64,000 nucleotides of DNA from Levilactobacillus namurensis (GCF_032197885.1 NZ_CP134159.1:1736001-1800000), one strand, 5' to 3'; numbered from the stretch's first letter, positions 1-10,087 are shown. Numbers and translations: made by a program. Notes: generated from the letters alone by a model not told the origin.

Positions 1-112
1 CCTCACCTTTACTCATGGGTTGCTCAGCCAGTTGCATCAGCTTCCAGTTATTTGATTCGGTAGAGCGGTCAAAAGATGGTGGCAAGTTCTGTAGGGTTGG
101 ATCAATCTGCAT
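1..112 (-). CDS. Phage tail/baseplate protein, N-terminal 37 codons only
   Basis: The start codon ATG at 112 overlaps the end of the baseplate J gene by 11 bases, and the frame stays open to the window edge. The visible N-terminus contains LQNLPPSFDRS. In contractile Gram-positive phages the gene after baseplate J usually encodes a YmfQ/DUF2313-type tail protein, and an LPP motif near the start fits that family. The assignment rests mostly on position; too little sequence is visible to be sure. Confidence 0.5.
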   Translation of the reverse strand, partial: MQIDPTLQNLPPSFDRSTESNNWKLMQLAEQPMSKGE

Positions 113-1280
113 TCGTAACCACCTCGATATCTCCATCTTCGTAGGCTACTGCTTCAAAGGTCGCAAGCTGAATATCAGCGGCTGTCAAAGTTTCCTTTGA
201 ACGGCCAATCTTGATGTCGGCATCCGTAACCCCCGTAACGCTATAGACCAAAGTATACAGATACGTAAAACGCACCTTATCTCCCATCGTTAAGGAGTTA
301 AGGTACGTTTTAATGTTGTCTTTGATTTGGTCAACACCATCAGATTCAAACAGCGTGCTGTCTATATCTAAAGTAATCGACATGAAGAGTGGGACCCCGG
401 TTGGTCGGTCAAAGTGAATTTCCTGCGGGTGTCCGCCTCGGTCAAGAATTCGGCATACTGTAGAACCCACTGTTTGGGTACCTCCCGCTAGCACGTCACT
501 GATTGCTTGTGCGACGTCCCCATCGATTCCCCCTGCGGCATAGACGTGAATAGACTTAGGTGGATCATCATTAGCATCAGTTTCATTGGTATCGTTGACG
601 TTGACCTCTACTTGGTCCACACCAGCTACGTTTGCTACAGACGATTTAATCCCGTCTTGAGTGGCTCCAGACAATGATTTCTCAAAAATTTCTACGCGTT
701 TACGAAAGGCCTCATCATCTTCAGTCACCATGCCACCAGTCGCCGCAATCGGGTTTGTCACGGATGTGATATCTTCGACCGGCATTGTCTGCTTAGTAAT
801 AGTTTCCGCTGCTACGTTAGCATCGGCGGACTCGTCCATCGATACTGCGGTTCCAGACCCGTTACCATCAGCGTCCAAGATTAACGTGTCCTCGAGCATG
901 AAAATTTGGCCGTCCTCAGTCTCAAACATTTCGTCCGGGTCAATTACGGTATCTGGTTTCCCGGTGAAGTTAAGCGTTACATAAGCTGGTTGGGCTTTGT
1001 TTCGTGTCAGCCCCAGCAGTGCGACAACCTTATCCAGGTTAACTCCCGTGGCAGTATCGTAAAACCAGGAATCCCAGACCTTACCGATGGTCTGCTCGTA
1101 AATTGCCATACGGTGAGCTACGATACGAATGAAGCTACCTAGAACTGACTTCTCAGAGGTATCAATGTTGGCTCCCATCAGGCTACCAGCCAGCTCAAAG
1201 AGATCAATTAAAATTGCATCTTCGGGTTCTGCGATATAGCCATGTTCGGTCGCCCCATACTCAGTACTAGTATCCGCCAT
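102..1280 (-). CDS. Baseplate J/gp47-like protein
   Basis: 392 residues, similar in length and layout to the Baseplate_J family (T4 gp6, PBSX XkdT). These wedge proteins form the baseplate of contractile tails and act in virion assembly. The N-terminal half has an acidic stretch and a mid region with TGGMVTEDDEAFRKRV, typical of the family core, where a T/S-x-G-x-x-x-E-x-D-x-x-xR pattern recurs. The start overlaps the preceding XkdS-like gene by 14 bases, so both are translationally coupled in the late operon. Family assignment is confident; fine structure is inferred from relatives. Confidence 0.85.
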   Translation of the reverse strand: MADTSTEYGATEHGYIAEPEDAILIDLFELAGSLMGANIDTSEKSVLGSFIRIVAHRMAIYEQTIGKVWDSWFYDTATGVNLDKVVALLGLTRNKAQPAYVTLNFTGKPDTVIDPDEMFETEDGQIFMLEDTLILDADGNGSGTAVSMDESADANVAAETITKQTMPVEDITSVTNPIAATGGMVTEDDEAFRKRVEIFEKSLSGATQDGIKSSVANVAGVDQVEVNVNDTNETDANDDPPKSIHVYAAGGIDGDVAQAISDVLAGGTQTVGSTVCRILDRGGHPQEIHFDRPTGVPLFMSITLDIDSTLFESDGVDQIKDNIKTYLNSLTMGDKVRFTYLYTLVYSVTGVTDADIKIGRSKETLTAADIQLATFEAVAYEDGDIEVVTNAD

Positions 1281-1668
1281 CTAGTGTCACCTCCTGCTCA
1301 ATTTCTTCGTAATTATCCTCATTTTCGGTTTGGTTCATATCTACAGTCATCGTCAATGTTATTGACAGAATCCGCGTTTTATGGTCCAAACTAAATTCAG
1401 TATCAGTGATGGCCACTACCCGTGGCTCCTGATCCAAGATGGCATCTTCAAAATCGCTTTGCGCAAACGCCTCGTTAAAGTCCTCACCTAGCAGGTTCTC
1501 ATAATCCATCCCCAATTCTGGGGCCAGCGGTGCATCGCCAAGTTGATTGCTAATAATGGTACGAATGCACTGAGCCAGTTCTTCCTGACCACTAACTGTT
1601 TCCATTTGCCCATCGTTAATCACTAAGTCACCGCTCGCGTTCTGTTTCATATCCCGTAAGTCAGCCAT
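1267..1668 (-). CDS. XkdS/DUF2634-like baseplate protein
   Basis: 133 residues. The pattern of a GQEELAQ segment followed by a gene-25-like fold (LAPELGMDYENLLG, then an EDAILDQEPRV segment) fits the DUF2634/XkdS family, related to the T4 gp25 wedge protein. In simple contractile tails this protein links the tail tube end to the baseplate wedges. It lies between a DUF2577-like gene and baseplate J, the same order as in PBSX (xkdR-xkdS-xkdT). It abuts its upstream neighbour and overlaps its downstream one. Confidence 0.8.
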   Translation of the reverse strand: MADLRDMKQNASGDLVINDGQMETVSGQEELAQCIRTIISNQLGDAPLAPELGMDYENLLGEDFNEAFAQSDFEDAILDQEPRVVAITDTEFSLDHKTRILSITLTMTVDMNQTENEDNYEEIEQEVTLDGGY

Positions 1669-2012
1669 TAAAACACCGCCTCGATAAATGCGTCATTCAA
1701 GCTATGCAAACGGTCTGACGCATTTGAAATATCCCCTGTATCGCCTACATCTGCTTCTGAAACGTCGCGATCAAAGAAGCCCACACTAACGCTGACATCC
1801 TTTTTGACATCGTCTCGAGCATGTTTAGGAATTCGTACACTCAGAATCATCCCTCGCTTATCGCCATCAGACGCAAGGTCTTGTGGTTGCACGGTGCAGG
1901 TATGATCTGACTCGACTGAAACCACTCGACAAAGTAGATGGACGTGTGTCTCACGCTTGACCTTCCGGGCAAAAAATCTAAAAAACTTCAAATCCTGTCG
2001 CTTGTTTGCCAT
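1668..2012 (-). CDS. XkdR/DUF2577-like baseplate protein
   Basis: 114 residues. A segment VGFFDRDVSEADVGDTG near residue 80-95 matches the usual DUF2577 signature around a V-x-x-x-DRD core. Relatives are small baseplate hub-associated proteins in PBSX-like contractile phages. Neighbours on both sides are baseplate genes in the canonical order and the reading frames touch by one base, so the gene is part of the late morphogenesis operon. Role beyond baseplate membership is unknown. Confidence 0.75.
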   Translation of the reverse strand: MANKRQDLKFFRFFARKVKRETHVHLLCRVVSVESDHTCTVQPQDLASDGDKRGMILSVRIPKHARDDVKKDVSVSVGFFDRDVSEADVGDTGDISNASDRLHSLNDAFIEAVF

Positions 2013-3253
2013 TACTTAAGCACCCCCGTAGTCAAAAATGAGGAACCGTCGTAAGCGTGTTCCCCATTATCGACGACCATCGTTCGATTCAAATTCCGGC
2101 TCTTAACTTTGATTACGGAGTCTGTCGTAATGCGATGCTGCAGCAGGCAACTAAAGCTCCATGATTCACCATCGTCATCTTCGCTGTAGCTTGGTTCCTC
2201 AGTCAGTCCAGTTGTGTTCGACAGCAAGAATTCGGCTGGCTTGGTGGCCGTACTATTCTTCTTAGCCCCACCAGCCTTCCGTAAGGCCTTCTCCGCTTTA
2301 TTCAAAAGCTTCTGTGCATTTTCCCAATCGTCCTTTGCATCTTTAACTTCCTGGGTCCGCTTGGCGTAGGAAGCTACCGCGTTCTTGTGGGACTTCAATC
2401 CGCCAACCTCACTGATGCGTTGTTGCCAATGAGCTACGGACTTTTTGGCTGCGGCCTTACCGCTCTTGGTCTTGGCTTTATCCAAACGTCCTTGTGCGGC
2501 AGTTAAATTCTTCTTGTACTGAGCACGATCCTTTGAGATGGTCGCCGTCGTCGACGACCGATACTTGGCGGCCGTCCCTTGCTGGCGCACCTTATTGGTG
2601 TAGTGGGTATGAGCCGACCGAACTGCCGCGCGCCGTGTTCGCACGATTTTCTGCAGATCACTGGCACTGGTGTCATAGACCACGCAGTATTTTCCACGCA
2701 CGATTCGGAGAACCGAACCACACTTCTTAGCGATAGACTCAATCAATTCCAACGGTTGACCATCAGCTGTATAGCCCTTTTTAAATTTCTTTGGAATTTG
2801 TAGCTTGATGGATTTCAGCGGAATACCTGACTTTTTGGCAATCGCCTTGATAACTTGTTCAGCGTTCGACTCTCTCTTGAAGGTAATCGAAACGTCTTTC
2901 TTCTTGGAGTAGTCGGCACCCTGGATGAAGGTGAAACTGAATTGGGAGTCCACCCCGGACCACAACAGTGGCGGAATCTTGTTAATGTTCCCTTCCGTTA
3001 AAACACCAACATCGCCTTTATACCCGGCATAAAGTGTGACGTGCTCTCCTTTTTTGAAAAGAGCTCGTGTTTTCTTAGACAAGTTCATGATGGTCACTGT
3101 CGCAACATCTGGTGTGGGTTCGCTAGAAAATGGCACGCTAAACTGAATTTCCAACAAATGATTCAGCCGATTGAGGTTTTCAAGCGTCACTTTTTCCTTA
3201 CCTGTATCCAGAACCAACTTGACTCGCCGATCCACTTGATACTTAGCTGCCAT
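2012..3253 (-). CDS. XkdQ/gpD-like baseplate hub protein with coiled-coil insert
   Basis: The frame is open from 3283, but the best start is the third ATG of an ATGATGATG run at 3253, eight bases after GGAGG; this gives 413 residues. The N-terminal 180 residues resemble XkdQ/phage late-control D hub proteins, which form the trimeric hub through which the tail tube passes. Residues about 215-340 are an unusual insertion rich in K, A, Q and R with heptad character (a likely coiled coil), not typical of short XkdQ proteins. The C-terminus resumes the hub-like pattern. Confidence 0.75.
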   Translation of the reverse strand: MAAKYQVDRRVKLVLDTGKEKVTLENLNRLNHLLEIQFSVPFSSEPTPDVATVTIMNLSKKTRALFKKGEHVTLYAGYKGDVGVLTEGNINKIPPLLWSGVDSQFSFTFIQGADYSKKKDVSITFKRESNAEQVIKAIAKKSGIPLKSIKLQIPKKFKKGYTADGQPLELIESIAKKCGSVLRIVRGKYCVVYDTSASDLQKIVRTRRAAVRSAHTHYTNKVRQQGTAAKYRSSTTATISKDRAQYKKNLTAAQGRLDKAKTKSGKAAAKKSVAHWQQRISEVGGLKSHKNAVASYAKRTQEVKDAKDDWENAQKLLNKAEKALRKAGGAKKNSTATKPAEFLLSNTTGLTEEPSYSEDDDGESWSFSCLLQHRITTDSVIKVKSRNLNRTMVVDNGEHAYDGSSFLTTGVLK

Positions 3254-3258
3254 CATCA

Positions 3259-3640
3259 TCACCTCCATCTTCGCCAATTCCAATAGTCATCGCTACTAAG
3301 ATCATCTGTTGGGTCAACGTCATCAATCATCAAGAAGACGGTTCGTCCAAAGGTTTCAGCATTGACGGCTGTAGATTGTCCAGATTCGTCCATCGGCACA
3401 AGGTCGACCGCTGGTAGTCGGTCATCATTGACATAGGCCCATAGTCGATGATTGAGTACCAATTTCTCTCCCAAAATGATGGGATTGAGGTCCTCGTCGT
3501 ATAAATCGACCGTAAAAAAAATCACCAACAGCGTTGTAGGACACTCCAAAGTTGAAGGTGATATCTGCTAATTCAATTTCAAAAATTTCCGGCAAATCAT
3601 CAACATCTACCGGAATATAGTCACGCTGTGACACCACCAT
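3259..3640 (-). CDS. Baseplate plug (DUF6983)-like protein, frame-interrupted
   Basis: Two overlapping frames together make one plausible protein. The first starts with ATG at 3640 after GTGAGGTGA, and its natural-looking part ends near DITFNFGVSYNAVGDFF. The second frame picks up FTVDLYDEDLNPI and runs to 3259. The switch falls at a run of eight A on the plus strand (3514-3521). Removing one base joins the frames into about 126 residues that fit the small baseplate-plug family found between LysM/XkdP and XkdQ genes. The break may be an assembly error, a mutation or slippage; nothing here decides between them. Confidence 0.6.
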
Positions 3641-3645
3641 TCACC

Positions 3646-4293
3646 TCACTTAACTCGAACCCGGACACCAATTGGAATCTTCCTATCCGGATACTTGTTC
3701 CACTTACGCAACATCGCAATCGATGTTCCAAAGCTTTGATGGAAACCCCAGTAGGTGTCCCCGGCTTTAGTCTTGCGATAAGTACCCTTGGTCTGTTCGG
3801 ACTTGGTGCTTCCCGTTCGCTTCTTGCTACCATTATTTTTCTTCCCCTTCTTTTTGATTCGGGAAGTCTTAGCAAAATGTACAAACTTGAGGCTCATTGT
3901 TGCCTCAATGGTAGAGGTGTACTTTTCGCCATGACGGGTTAAGTCCTCAATTTGAAGGTGTTTGTAGTAGACAACAGCGCCCTTAAAAACCACTTGTGTG
4001 CCATCGAATCGCCACTTATTCAGTTTGGACCAAACCTTATTAGCCTTAGCCATCGTATCTTCTTGAATCAAGATTGAAAGGGTGATTGTCTTACTTGTTG
4101 GCCGCGAATGATCAGTGATAGGTTCGCCCTTCTCAATCGCATACTGAGTTACCTCTGAAGCAGAATCATCATCCTCAGTCTTGGCATGAATCCCGATTCG
4201 TTGAGACATCTTATTTTTTCCGTACTCGTGCATGTATGCACCAAAAAACTCGGAAGTCCCATCCCGAGTTCGCTTGTATACAGGTTTTACCAT
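3646..4293 (-). CDS. XkdP-like baseplate protein with C-terminal LysM domain
   Basis: 215 residues. The N-terminal 130 residues look like the tail-chamber/XkdP domain that binds the baseplate. After a lysine-rich linker (about 140-165), the C-terminus from TYRKTKAGDTYWGF to IPIGVRVRV is a LysM fold, a peptidoglycan-binding module common at this position in phage tails. It directly follows the tape measure gene, sharing one base. Probable role: attaching the baseplate hub to the wall or stabilising the tail tip. Confidence 0.8.
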   Translation of the reverse strand: MVKPVYKRTRDGTSEFFGAYMHEYGKNKMSQRIGIHAKTEDDDSASEVTQYAIEKGEPITDHSRPTSKTITLSILIQEDTMAKANKVWSKLNKWRFDGTQVVFKGAVVYYKHLQIEDLTRHGEKYTSTIEATMSLKFVHFAKTSRIKKKGKKNNGSKKRTGSTKSEQTKGTYRKTKAGDTYWGFHQSFGTSIAMLRKWNKYPDRKIPIGVRVRVK

Positions 4294-7200
4294 TAAGCTC
4301 CTCCTAACAAGTCTTGTAACTGCTCAAAGCTTTCACCTATCGCTTCCTTGACCCACTTCATAACTTGTTGCTTCTTAGCATTTCCACCAGCATCACCAGT
4401 GATATTGACATTGATCGTTGGGTGAAAATCAATCTTGGGTTTACTGCTGTGTCGTGAATTTGAAGGAATTGCTTGGTTCGCAATCTGCTTCGATTTCTCG
4501 TGCGGATAAATGGTTCCGGCTGAGTCTGGCTTGAAGAGTTCTGGTCCCTTCTCACCAACAATTGACCACTCACCAACCTTCGGGCGACCGCCCTCGGCAA
4601 AGCGGCGATGCCCCTGTGGCCCAGAATGTAACCAATCATACTTAGCAGTTCCCCGAATAGATGTGTTTCCAGTCGCATTTTTGTAGTCCGAGTTGTTCAG
4701 GAATGCCAAGACTTGGTCATACGGGTTCATGATATTTTTGTGTCCCTTAACGGCGTATGCCGCAAAGGTTCCAGGCGTGTACTGTAGTGGGCCCCGCGCT
4801 TCATTACCGCCAGAGTTTGAATCATGAATCTGTTGCATGATTGACCGATTACCAGTTTCGGACATTGCTGTCTTGAGAATGGCACTCGCAATTTGATCAC
4901 GAATTCCTTCAGGAACCTTCATGACTTCTTCGGCCTTGCTGATCATAGCTTTTGTAATGGATTTACCGCCCATTGAGCCACCAAAACTACCACCAGTCTC
5001 AGTTTGCAGGTGCTTAGAAATCCAAGCCAATGCTGACTTGCCAATCTCTCGCTTGAACAGCTTTTCAACGCCAGTATCCTTAGACTTACTCTTCTCCGCG
5101 CCAGAGCTCTTGCCATGCATCTTGGTTACATCGTACCAGCCGCTAGTAGACAGCATGTTCTTCTTCAGCGGATTTCCTTTAGTAACACCGATATGAACGT
5201 GAGGACCAGATCCTGTACCGACCAGCTTTCCTAGCGTCGCAATACGCTGTCCCGTTTTTATCGTTTCGCCAACGCCAACTTTAATATTACCCATGCCACC
5301 GAATTCCTGATAAATTTCTTGGAATCCATCATCACTCTTTACAATGATGACTTTACCTAAATCAGAAATTCCAACGCCACCAATTCTCGAAACAGTTCCA
5401 CCATGAATGGCTCTGATAGCTGATCCCAATGGTCCACTGAAATCAACACCATCATGAGCGGCACCAGCACCATAGTACTGGGCACGAGATGTTCCAAACC
5501 CATCCTCCTTAGCAAGCCCTGGTGAGTGGGCCCAGTTACCGCCGGCCCCGCTACCGCCATTAATTGCATCATTGATGACGTTCCATCCAGCCTTGTACCA
5601 ATTAGGGCCGACAGAATCTGTTGCGCCCTTGGCTGTAGTGGTCAACCCACGTTGCAGGTCGGACCCCTTAGGATTAGCTGTCTTGCCATCAAAGTCACGT
5701 TTCCAAGCAGCATCTGGGTTCTTGTGATTCTTAGTAGCCAGACTAATCAGCTTATCATCAGACGCACCAGTACCTTTCTTGAAGTGTGGCAAGTATGGTT
5801 TGGCCTTCTCAACCTGTGATCCGTTGAAGACTTCATCACCCTTTTTCAGGGGCGTAATGACATCCTTACCAATAGGCTTCAAAAGTTGACTGCCACGTGC
5901 CACTAGTTCTTGTCGAGGGCCACTTGTTGCGTCGTTAAGAACAGCCAGTTGATCACTAGCAATTGGACCCTTAGACCCAGTTGCGTAGTGAATTGGCTTC
6001 AAAACAGACTTGTTCCCACCAAACTGTGCCAGTGTGGTATCGATACTGCTGATACCGGAATTCATCGATGAAATTGCACCGGCCATCCCGTCATGGGCTT
6101 GACCTTTTAACTTGCCAAAAATGGACCCAAAATCGCTAACTAGGTCCGTTGTGACGCTGTTAAACTGCTTGTGCATCGACTTCAGTGAGGCGACTGTATC
6201 ATCTTTGACATCGTCAAACTTCTTGACCGCCTGCTTATGCAGTTTAGTGGTCTCAGATTCCGCATCAGTGCGAGTATCATGCCACAATGAGGCGTTCTTC
6301 TTGTTGAGCTGTTTCAGCGACGAAGCAGACTTCTTAGACATGTCACCGTAGTTCTTAGTGACTAATTTCGACATCTTTTTGGATTCCGAAATTGAGTCTT
6401 TAGAAGTCTTCTTGCTCAGCCCTGGCATAGCGGCTCCGCTACCAGTAGCAAAGCTAGTTAACTGGGTCGTGCCAGCAGCAAAGTTAGGGAGTCGTTGTCC
6501 AAAGGAACCTCGCACCATCTTAGTAACATCTGCGTGGTTGTAGATACGATCACCTGACCGTACCTGTAGAAGTTGCGCACCCTTAGCACCCACAACGCTG
6601 AATTGCTTCCCGCGTTGTAAGACCTCGGAGCCATTTTCCCCAACCATTGCCATACCGGTCTTACGGATTGATCCACCAACAGCTTTTCCAGGGAGTCCCT
6701 GATTGACTGTAATCCCGCTACCCATATAAGTTTTCCCAGCTGCCTTGGCTAACTTGTTTCCGGGATTGTAGTTATTCTTGATGGACTGCGTATCAGATAC
6801 TGGCTTTTGGTGTTTAGAGCCGGTTGCAGAAGAGTTTTGATTAAGCATAGTTTCAAGATTATTGGACATAACGCCCATAATCCCGTTGATACCACCTGCG
6901 GCATCAGCGGCTGCTTGAACTACGGCATCGCGTTGCTTTTCTGCCCAGTGCACCGTTTTCTTGTACTGATCATATGCCGCACTAGTGGTCTTGTCGTACT
7001 GATCCTGAGCGTATCCCTTGATTCGCTTATACTCAGCAGACTTTACACCATAAAGCTGCTTAGCTGACTTTAGAGTCTGATCGTAACGGTCCTTTGCTGA
7101 AGAAACTTGCGCAGTGTAAGTCTTCTTAGCATTGGATTTCGTCAGACTATAAGATTTGGCCGACTGACTGACCACCGAGTTGTATTGCTTCGTTGTTAGC

Positions 7201-10073
7201 TTAGATGTCCGAGAGTTTAGGTTTCTTAGTAAGGACTGCTGCTTCTGATTTCCTTTATCGGTTAGCTTAAGAATATCTGAATTCAGCTTCCGAACCAGTG
7301 CGACCCTATTCTTACCACCGGTACGCTCATCACGTTCAATCGCCGTATAGTCGGCTTTGACAGCCGCCAAGTGCTTTTGATTGTATGACTTTTGTGAATT
7401 AAGTGCCTTTTGTGCTGAACCAGCACTAGTTGCACCAATCTTTTCCAAAAAGCTTGCGGCCTTAGTTGATTTAGAAGTCGTCTTATCGACATAACCTGAC
7501 AGAGCTGAGTATGCTTTGTCGTACTTAGTGCTATTAGACGTAAGCAGTGAGGACTCGTCTGCCTTGATTTTCTTAGTCTGTTTTAAGGAAAAATCGGCTG
7601 CAGCATTGGCCCAGTCCTTATTTGCCGAACTGACTAGCTGAGTCGCTGTCTGGGTGGCGGTTCGTGCGTCCTTTGGCAAAGAGTCGAAGGGATTGTCCTT
7701 CTTAGATGCCTTACCAGAAGACTTGTGTGAGCCACCACTTATGCTCTTATTGTTAGAACTACCTACAGATAAGCCAGAAATATCATTACCAGCACTGGAA
7801 CCGTAAGGATTAGTTCGTAGCGTTTGGTGACTCACTGAGCCACTCTTTTTAGCGCTGGCATCGTAACTATGAATATTTTTGCGTTCTGTCTTATTTACTT
7901 GTTTAACAATGGGACTATCAGCAATTGTATTGCCTATGGCCCCACCAACAGCTGCACCAATTGTGGCAACAAGTGGATTTCCACCACTTAGAGCGGCTGC
8001 AACTCCACCGCCGACTGCGGAACCAGCGCCGTGCCATAACTCCTTGCCGCCTTGCTTGCTATCAACACCAGAATGAATTGCTTTAACAACATCGCTACCA
8101 ATACTTAAACCAATACCAGCATAAGCAAGTTTAGAGACTAAACTAGAAGCAGATAGTTTCCCAACTTTGCCGGTAGTTGCCGAAGAGACCGAGCTTGCGG
8201 CACTAGCAGCACTTTCGGATTCTGCCAAAGCCGTCGATGACGCTGCTAATGCATCCTGCGACACAGCTAAGCCTTTGACGAACTTGGCCGTCTTGATGGC
8301 CGCACTACCTAGCGTTGTGATAACACTAACAACTTTCGCTGCCGGTGCCAATGCAGCAACCGTTATGGCAGTCCACGTCAGCATAGTCTTTTGTGACTTA
8401 TCGAGTTTGCCGAACTTCTCCAGCAAGCCCCCCATACCGATTGCCAGTTTAGTAATCGACGGGAGTACCGTTTGTGCAAAAGTGATGGCTAATCCTGATG
8501 CTGCCTGTTTGAATTTGTTGATTTGGTTCTGAGCAGACTGCATGTTTTTGGCAGACAGCTTGCCGGTATAGTCATTCTTAGCTGAATCCTTGACCTTCTC
8601 GTTTAACTTGCCAAGCTGATCAGCATTTTCAGCTAAGATGGCTCCAGCTTGTTGCCCTGTTGCCCCAAACAGATTATGGAATACAGAGGCCTTTTCAGTC
8701 GCTCCTAGCTTGGCACTATGCTTTTGAATTAGGCTAAAAGTGTCAGCCATAGACTTCATATCACCATTTTTCTTGGTGAAATCTTTGGTTGAAAGTCCTA
8801 ATTTATCAAGCGCACCTTGTGCTGCTTTTGAAGGTGTCTGTAGACTGGTCAGTGTCTTACGTAACCCAGTCCCGGCTTTATCAGCTTCGAGACCATTATT
8901 AGATAAGATACCGATTGCACTGGCAGTTTCGGACAGACTTAATCCGGCTTGCTTAGCACTGACACCAGAATAACTAAGAGCAATCCCCATCGAATGGAAG
9001 TCCGTTGCCGTCAAATCAGCAGCGTATGCCATTTGATTAGTAACTGTCTTAGTGTTCTTGATCATGCCAGCAGTAGAGTTGGCCCGCATTCCGAAGGACT
9101 CTAAGGCTGCTGTTGAATCATGCACAACGTCTGAGAAACTGTCCCCAGAAGCTACAGATGCCTTTAGCATGGACTTCATAGAACCAAGAGACTGCTCAGA
9201 GGTGTAACCACGCTTGGTTAGCTCTTGATACCCCTCAGCAATTGACTTTTGGGACTTGCCATACTGGATAGAGTATTTAGCACCATCAGCCTGCATTTGC
9301 TTAGTGGCCTTCAGTGAAGTTCTGGCACTCTCACCACCAGTCGTCAGCAAGTTATTGGTGACCTTGTACTCATGCTGAAGCTCAATGGCCTTCTTAGCTC
9401 CATAGACAAACGCGGCGCCAACACCTAGGCTCAATGCCTTGGTCTTATCATAAACACGGTTAGCAGACTCAGACGCCGTCTTCATGGACTTCTGGGCTCG
9501 ATTGAATCCGTTGAGTTCGTTAGAAGTCTTAGCCATCTGTAGGCCTAAATCATTAACACGCTTTCGCTGTGCCTGATAAGCCTCCGTTGTTGCTCCATTA
9601 GCTGCTTTAATCCGCTGAAGCTGGGTTACCTCTTTACCGTACTGAGTCTGTAAGCTCGCGTATGTGCTGCGGAGTGACCGAATATGGTCACTATTGGCCG
9701 CATGTGCATGGCCCTGCGCCTTCAAGGTCTCGGTATACGAAGCATCGGCCTTCCGGCTAAGTTCTAACGACTTTCGCGAAGACTTAAGCTCATTTTCGTA
9801 TTCCTTTACCTGCTCTTTCAGCTTGGCCCTATCTTGCGCAGACTCTCGATCCTGTCGTCCAGAATTGCGTTGGTCCTCGGTATAAGACTTGGCAGCTGAC
9901 GTAGACTCTCGCTGGGCCACTGCTGAAGCTCGCTGACTGGCTGAGAAACTGGCACTTGCCGTCGTTGCCGACTTTGTTGCCGTTTCTAGTGTCTTGACGC
10001 TACCTTTCGCAGACCGTAGTCCACTATCATCAACTTTCCAATCAATGTCGATTGTCGTGTGCTTGATTGCCAT
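4293..10073 (-). CDS. Tail tape measure protein with M23 peptidase and lytic transglycosylase domains
   Basis: 1926 residues. Tape measure proteins set tail length and carry wall-cutting domains for DNA entry. Residues 1-200 are coiled coil (KSSRKSLELSRKAD region); about 230-560 is a TP901-type core with repeated G/A-rich helices; about 560-760 has hydrophobic helices. A lysostaphin-like M23 domain lies near 1530-1640 (HDGVDF and GPHVHIG, the zinc-ligand motifs). A soluble lytic transglycosylase-like domain lies near 1695-1830 (catalytic-type Glu in ETGNRS, then GPLQ and a Y-D-Q motif). Two different lytic domains in one tape measure suggest cleavage of both the peptide and glycan parts of the wall. 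Confidence 0.93.
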   Translation of the reverse strand: MAIKHTTIDIDWKVDDSGLRSAKGSVKTLETATKSATTASASFSASQRASAVAQRESTSAAKSYTEDQRNSGRQDRESAQDRAKLKEQVKEYENELKSSRKSLELSRKADASYTETLKAQGHAHAANSDHIRSLRSTYASLQTQYGKEVTQLQRIKAANGATTEAYQAQRKRVNDLGLQMAKTSNELNGFNRAQKSMKTASESANRVYDKTKALSLGVGAAFVYGAKKAIELQHEYKVTNNLLTTGGESARTSLKATKQMQADGAKYSIQYGKSQKSIAEGYQELTKRGYTSEQSLGSMKSMLKASVASGDSFSDVVHDSTAALESFGMRANSTAGMIKNTKTVTNQMAYAADLTATDFHSMGIALSYSGVSAKQAGLSLSETASAIGILSNNGLEADKAGTGLRKTLTSLQTPSKAAQGALDKLGLSTKDFTKKNGDMKSMADTFSLIQKHSAKLGATEKASVFHNLFGATGQQAGAILAENADQLGKLNEKVKDSAKNDYTGKLSAKNMQSAQNQINKFKQAASGLAITFAQTVLPSITKLAIGMGGLLEKFGKLDKSQKTMLTWTAITVAALAPAAKVVSVITTLGSAAIKTAKFVKGLAVSQDALAASSTALAESESAASAASSVSSATTGKVGKLSASSLVSKLAYAGIGLSIGSDVVKAIHSGVDSKQGGKELWHGAGSAVGGGVAAALSGGNPLVATIGAAVGGAIGNTIADSPIVKQVNKTERKNIHSYDASAKKSGSVSHQTLRTNPYGSSAGNDISGLSVGSSNNKSISGGSHKSSGKASKKDNPFDSLPKDARTATQTATQLVSSANKDWANAAADFSLKQTKKIKADESSLLTSNSTKYDKAYSALSGYVDKTTSKSTKAASFLEKIGATSAGSAQKALNSQKSYNQKHLAAVKADYTAIERDERTGGKNRVALVRKLNSDILKLTDKGNQKQQSLLRNLNSRTSKLTTKQYNSVVSQSAKSYSLTKSNAKKTYTAQVSSAKDRYDQTLKSAKQLYGVKSAEYKRIKGYAQDQYDKTTSAAYDQYKKTVHWAEKQRDAVVQAAADAAGGINGIMGVMSNNLETMLNQNSSATGSKHQKPVSDTQSIKNNYNPGNKLAKAAGKTYMGSGITVNQGLPGKAVGGSIRKTGMAMVGENGSEVLQRGKQFSVVGAKGAQLLQVRSGDRIYNHADVTKMVRGSFGQRLPNFAAGTTQLTSFATGSGAAMPGLSKKTSKDSISESKKMSKLVTKNYGDMSKKSASSLKQLNKKNASLWHDTRTDAESETTKLHKQAVKKFDDVKDDTVASLKSMHKQFNSVTTDLVSDFGSIFGKLKGQAHDGMAGAISSMNSGISSIDTTLAQFGGNKSVLKPIHYATGSKGPIASDQLAVLNDATSGPRQELVARGSQLLKPIGKDVITPLKKGDEVFNGSQVEKAKPYLPHFKKGTGASDDKLISLATKNHKNPDAAWKRDFDGKTANPKGSDLQRGLTTTAKGATDSVGPNWYKAGWNVINDAINGGSGAGGNWAHSPGLAKEDGFGTSRAQYYGAGAAHDGVDFSGPLGSAIRAIHGGTVSRIGGVGISDLGKVIIVKSDDGFQEIYQEFGGMGNIKVGVGETIKTGQRIATLGKLVGTGSGPHVHIGVTKGNPLKKNMLSTSGWYDVTKMHGKSSGAEKSKSKDTGVEKLFKREIGKSALAWISKHLQTETGGSFGGSMGGKSITKAMISKAEEVMKVPEGIRDQIASAILKTAMSETGNRSIMQQIHDSNSGGNEARGPLQYTPGTFAAYAVKGHKNIMNPYDQVLAFLNNSDYKNATGNTSIRGTAKYDWLHSGPQGHRRFAEGGRPKVGEWSIVGEKGPELFKPDSAGTIYPHEKSKQIANQAIPSNSRHSSKPKIDFHPTINVNITGDAGGNAKKQQVMKWVKEAIGESFEQLQDLLGGA

Positions 10074-10087
10074 ACTTTTTCACCTCA

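Noticed and set aside
661-984. Plus-strand ORFs opposite to phage structural genes
   Set aside because: Serine-, proline- and threonine-rich translations of the reverse frame, typical shadows.
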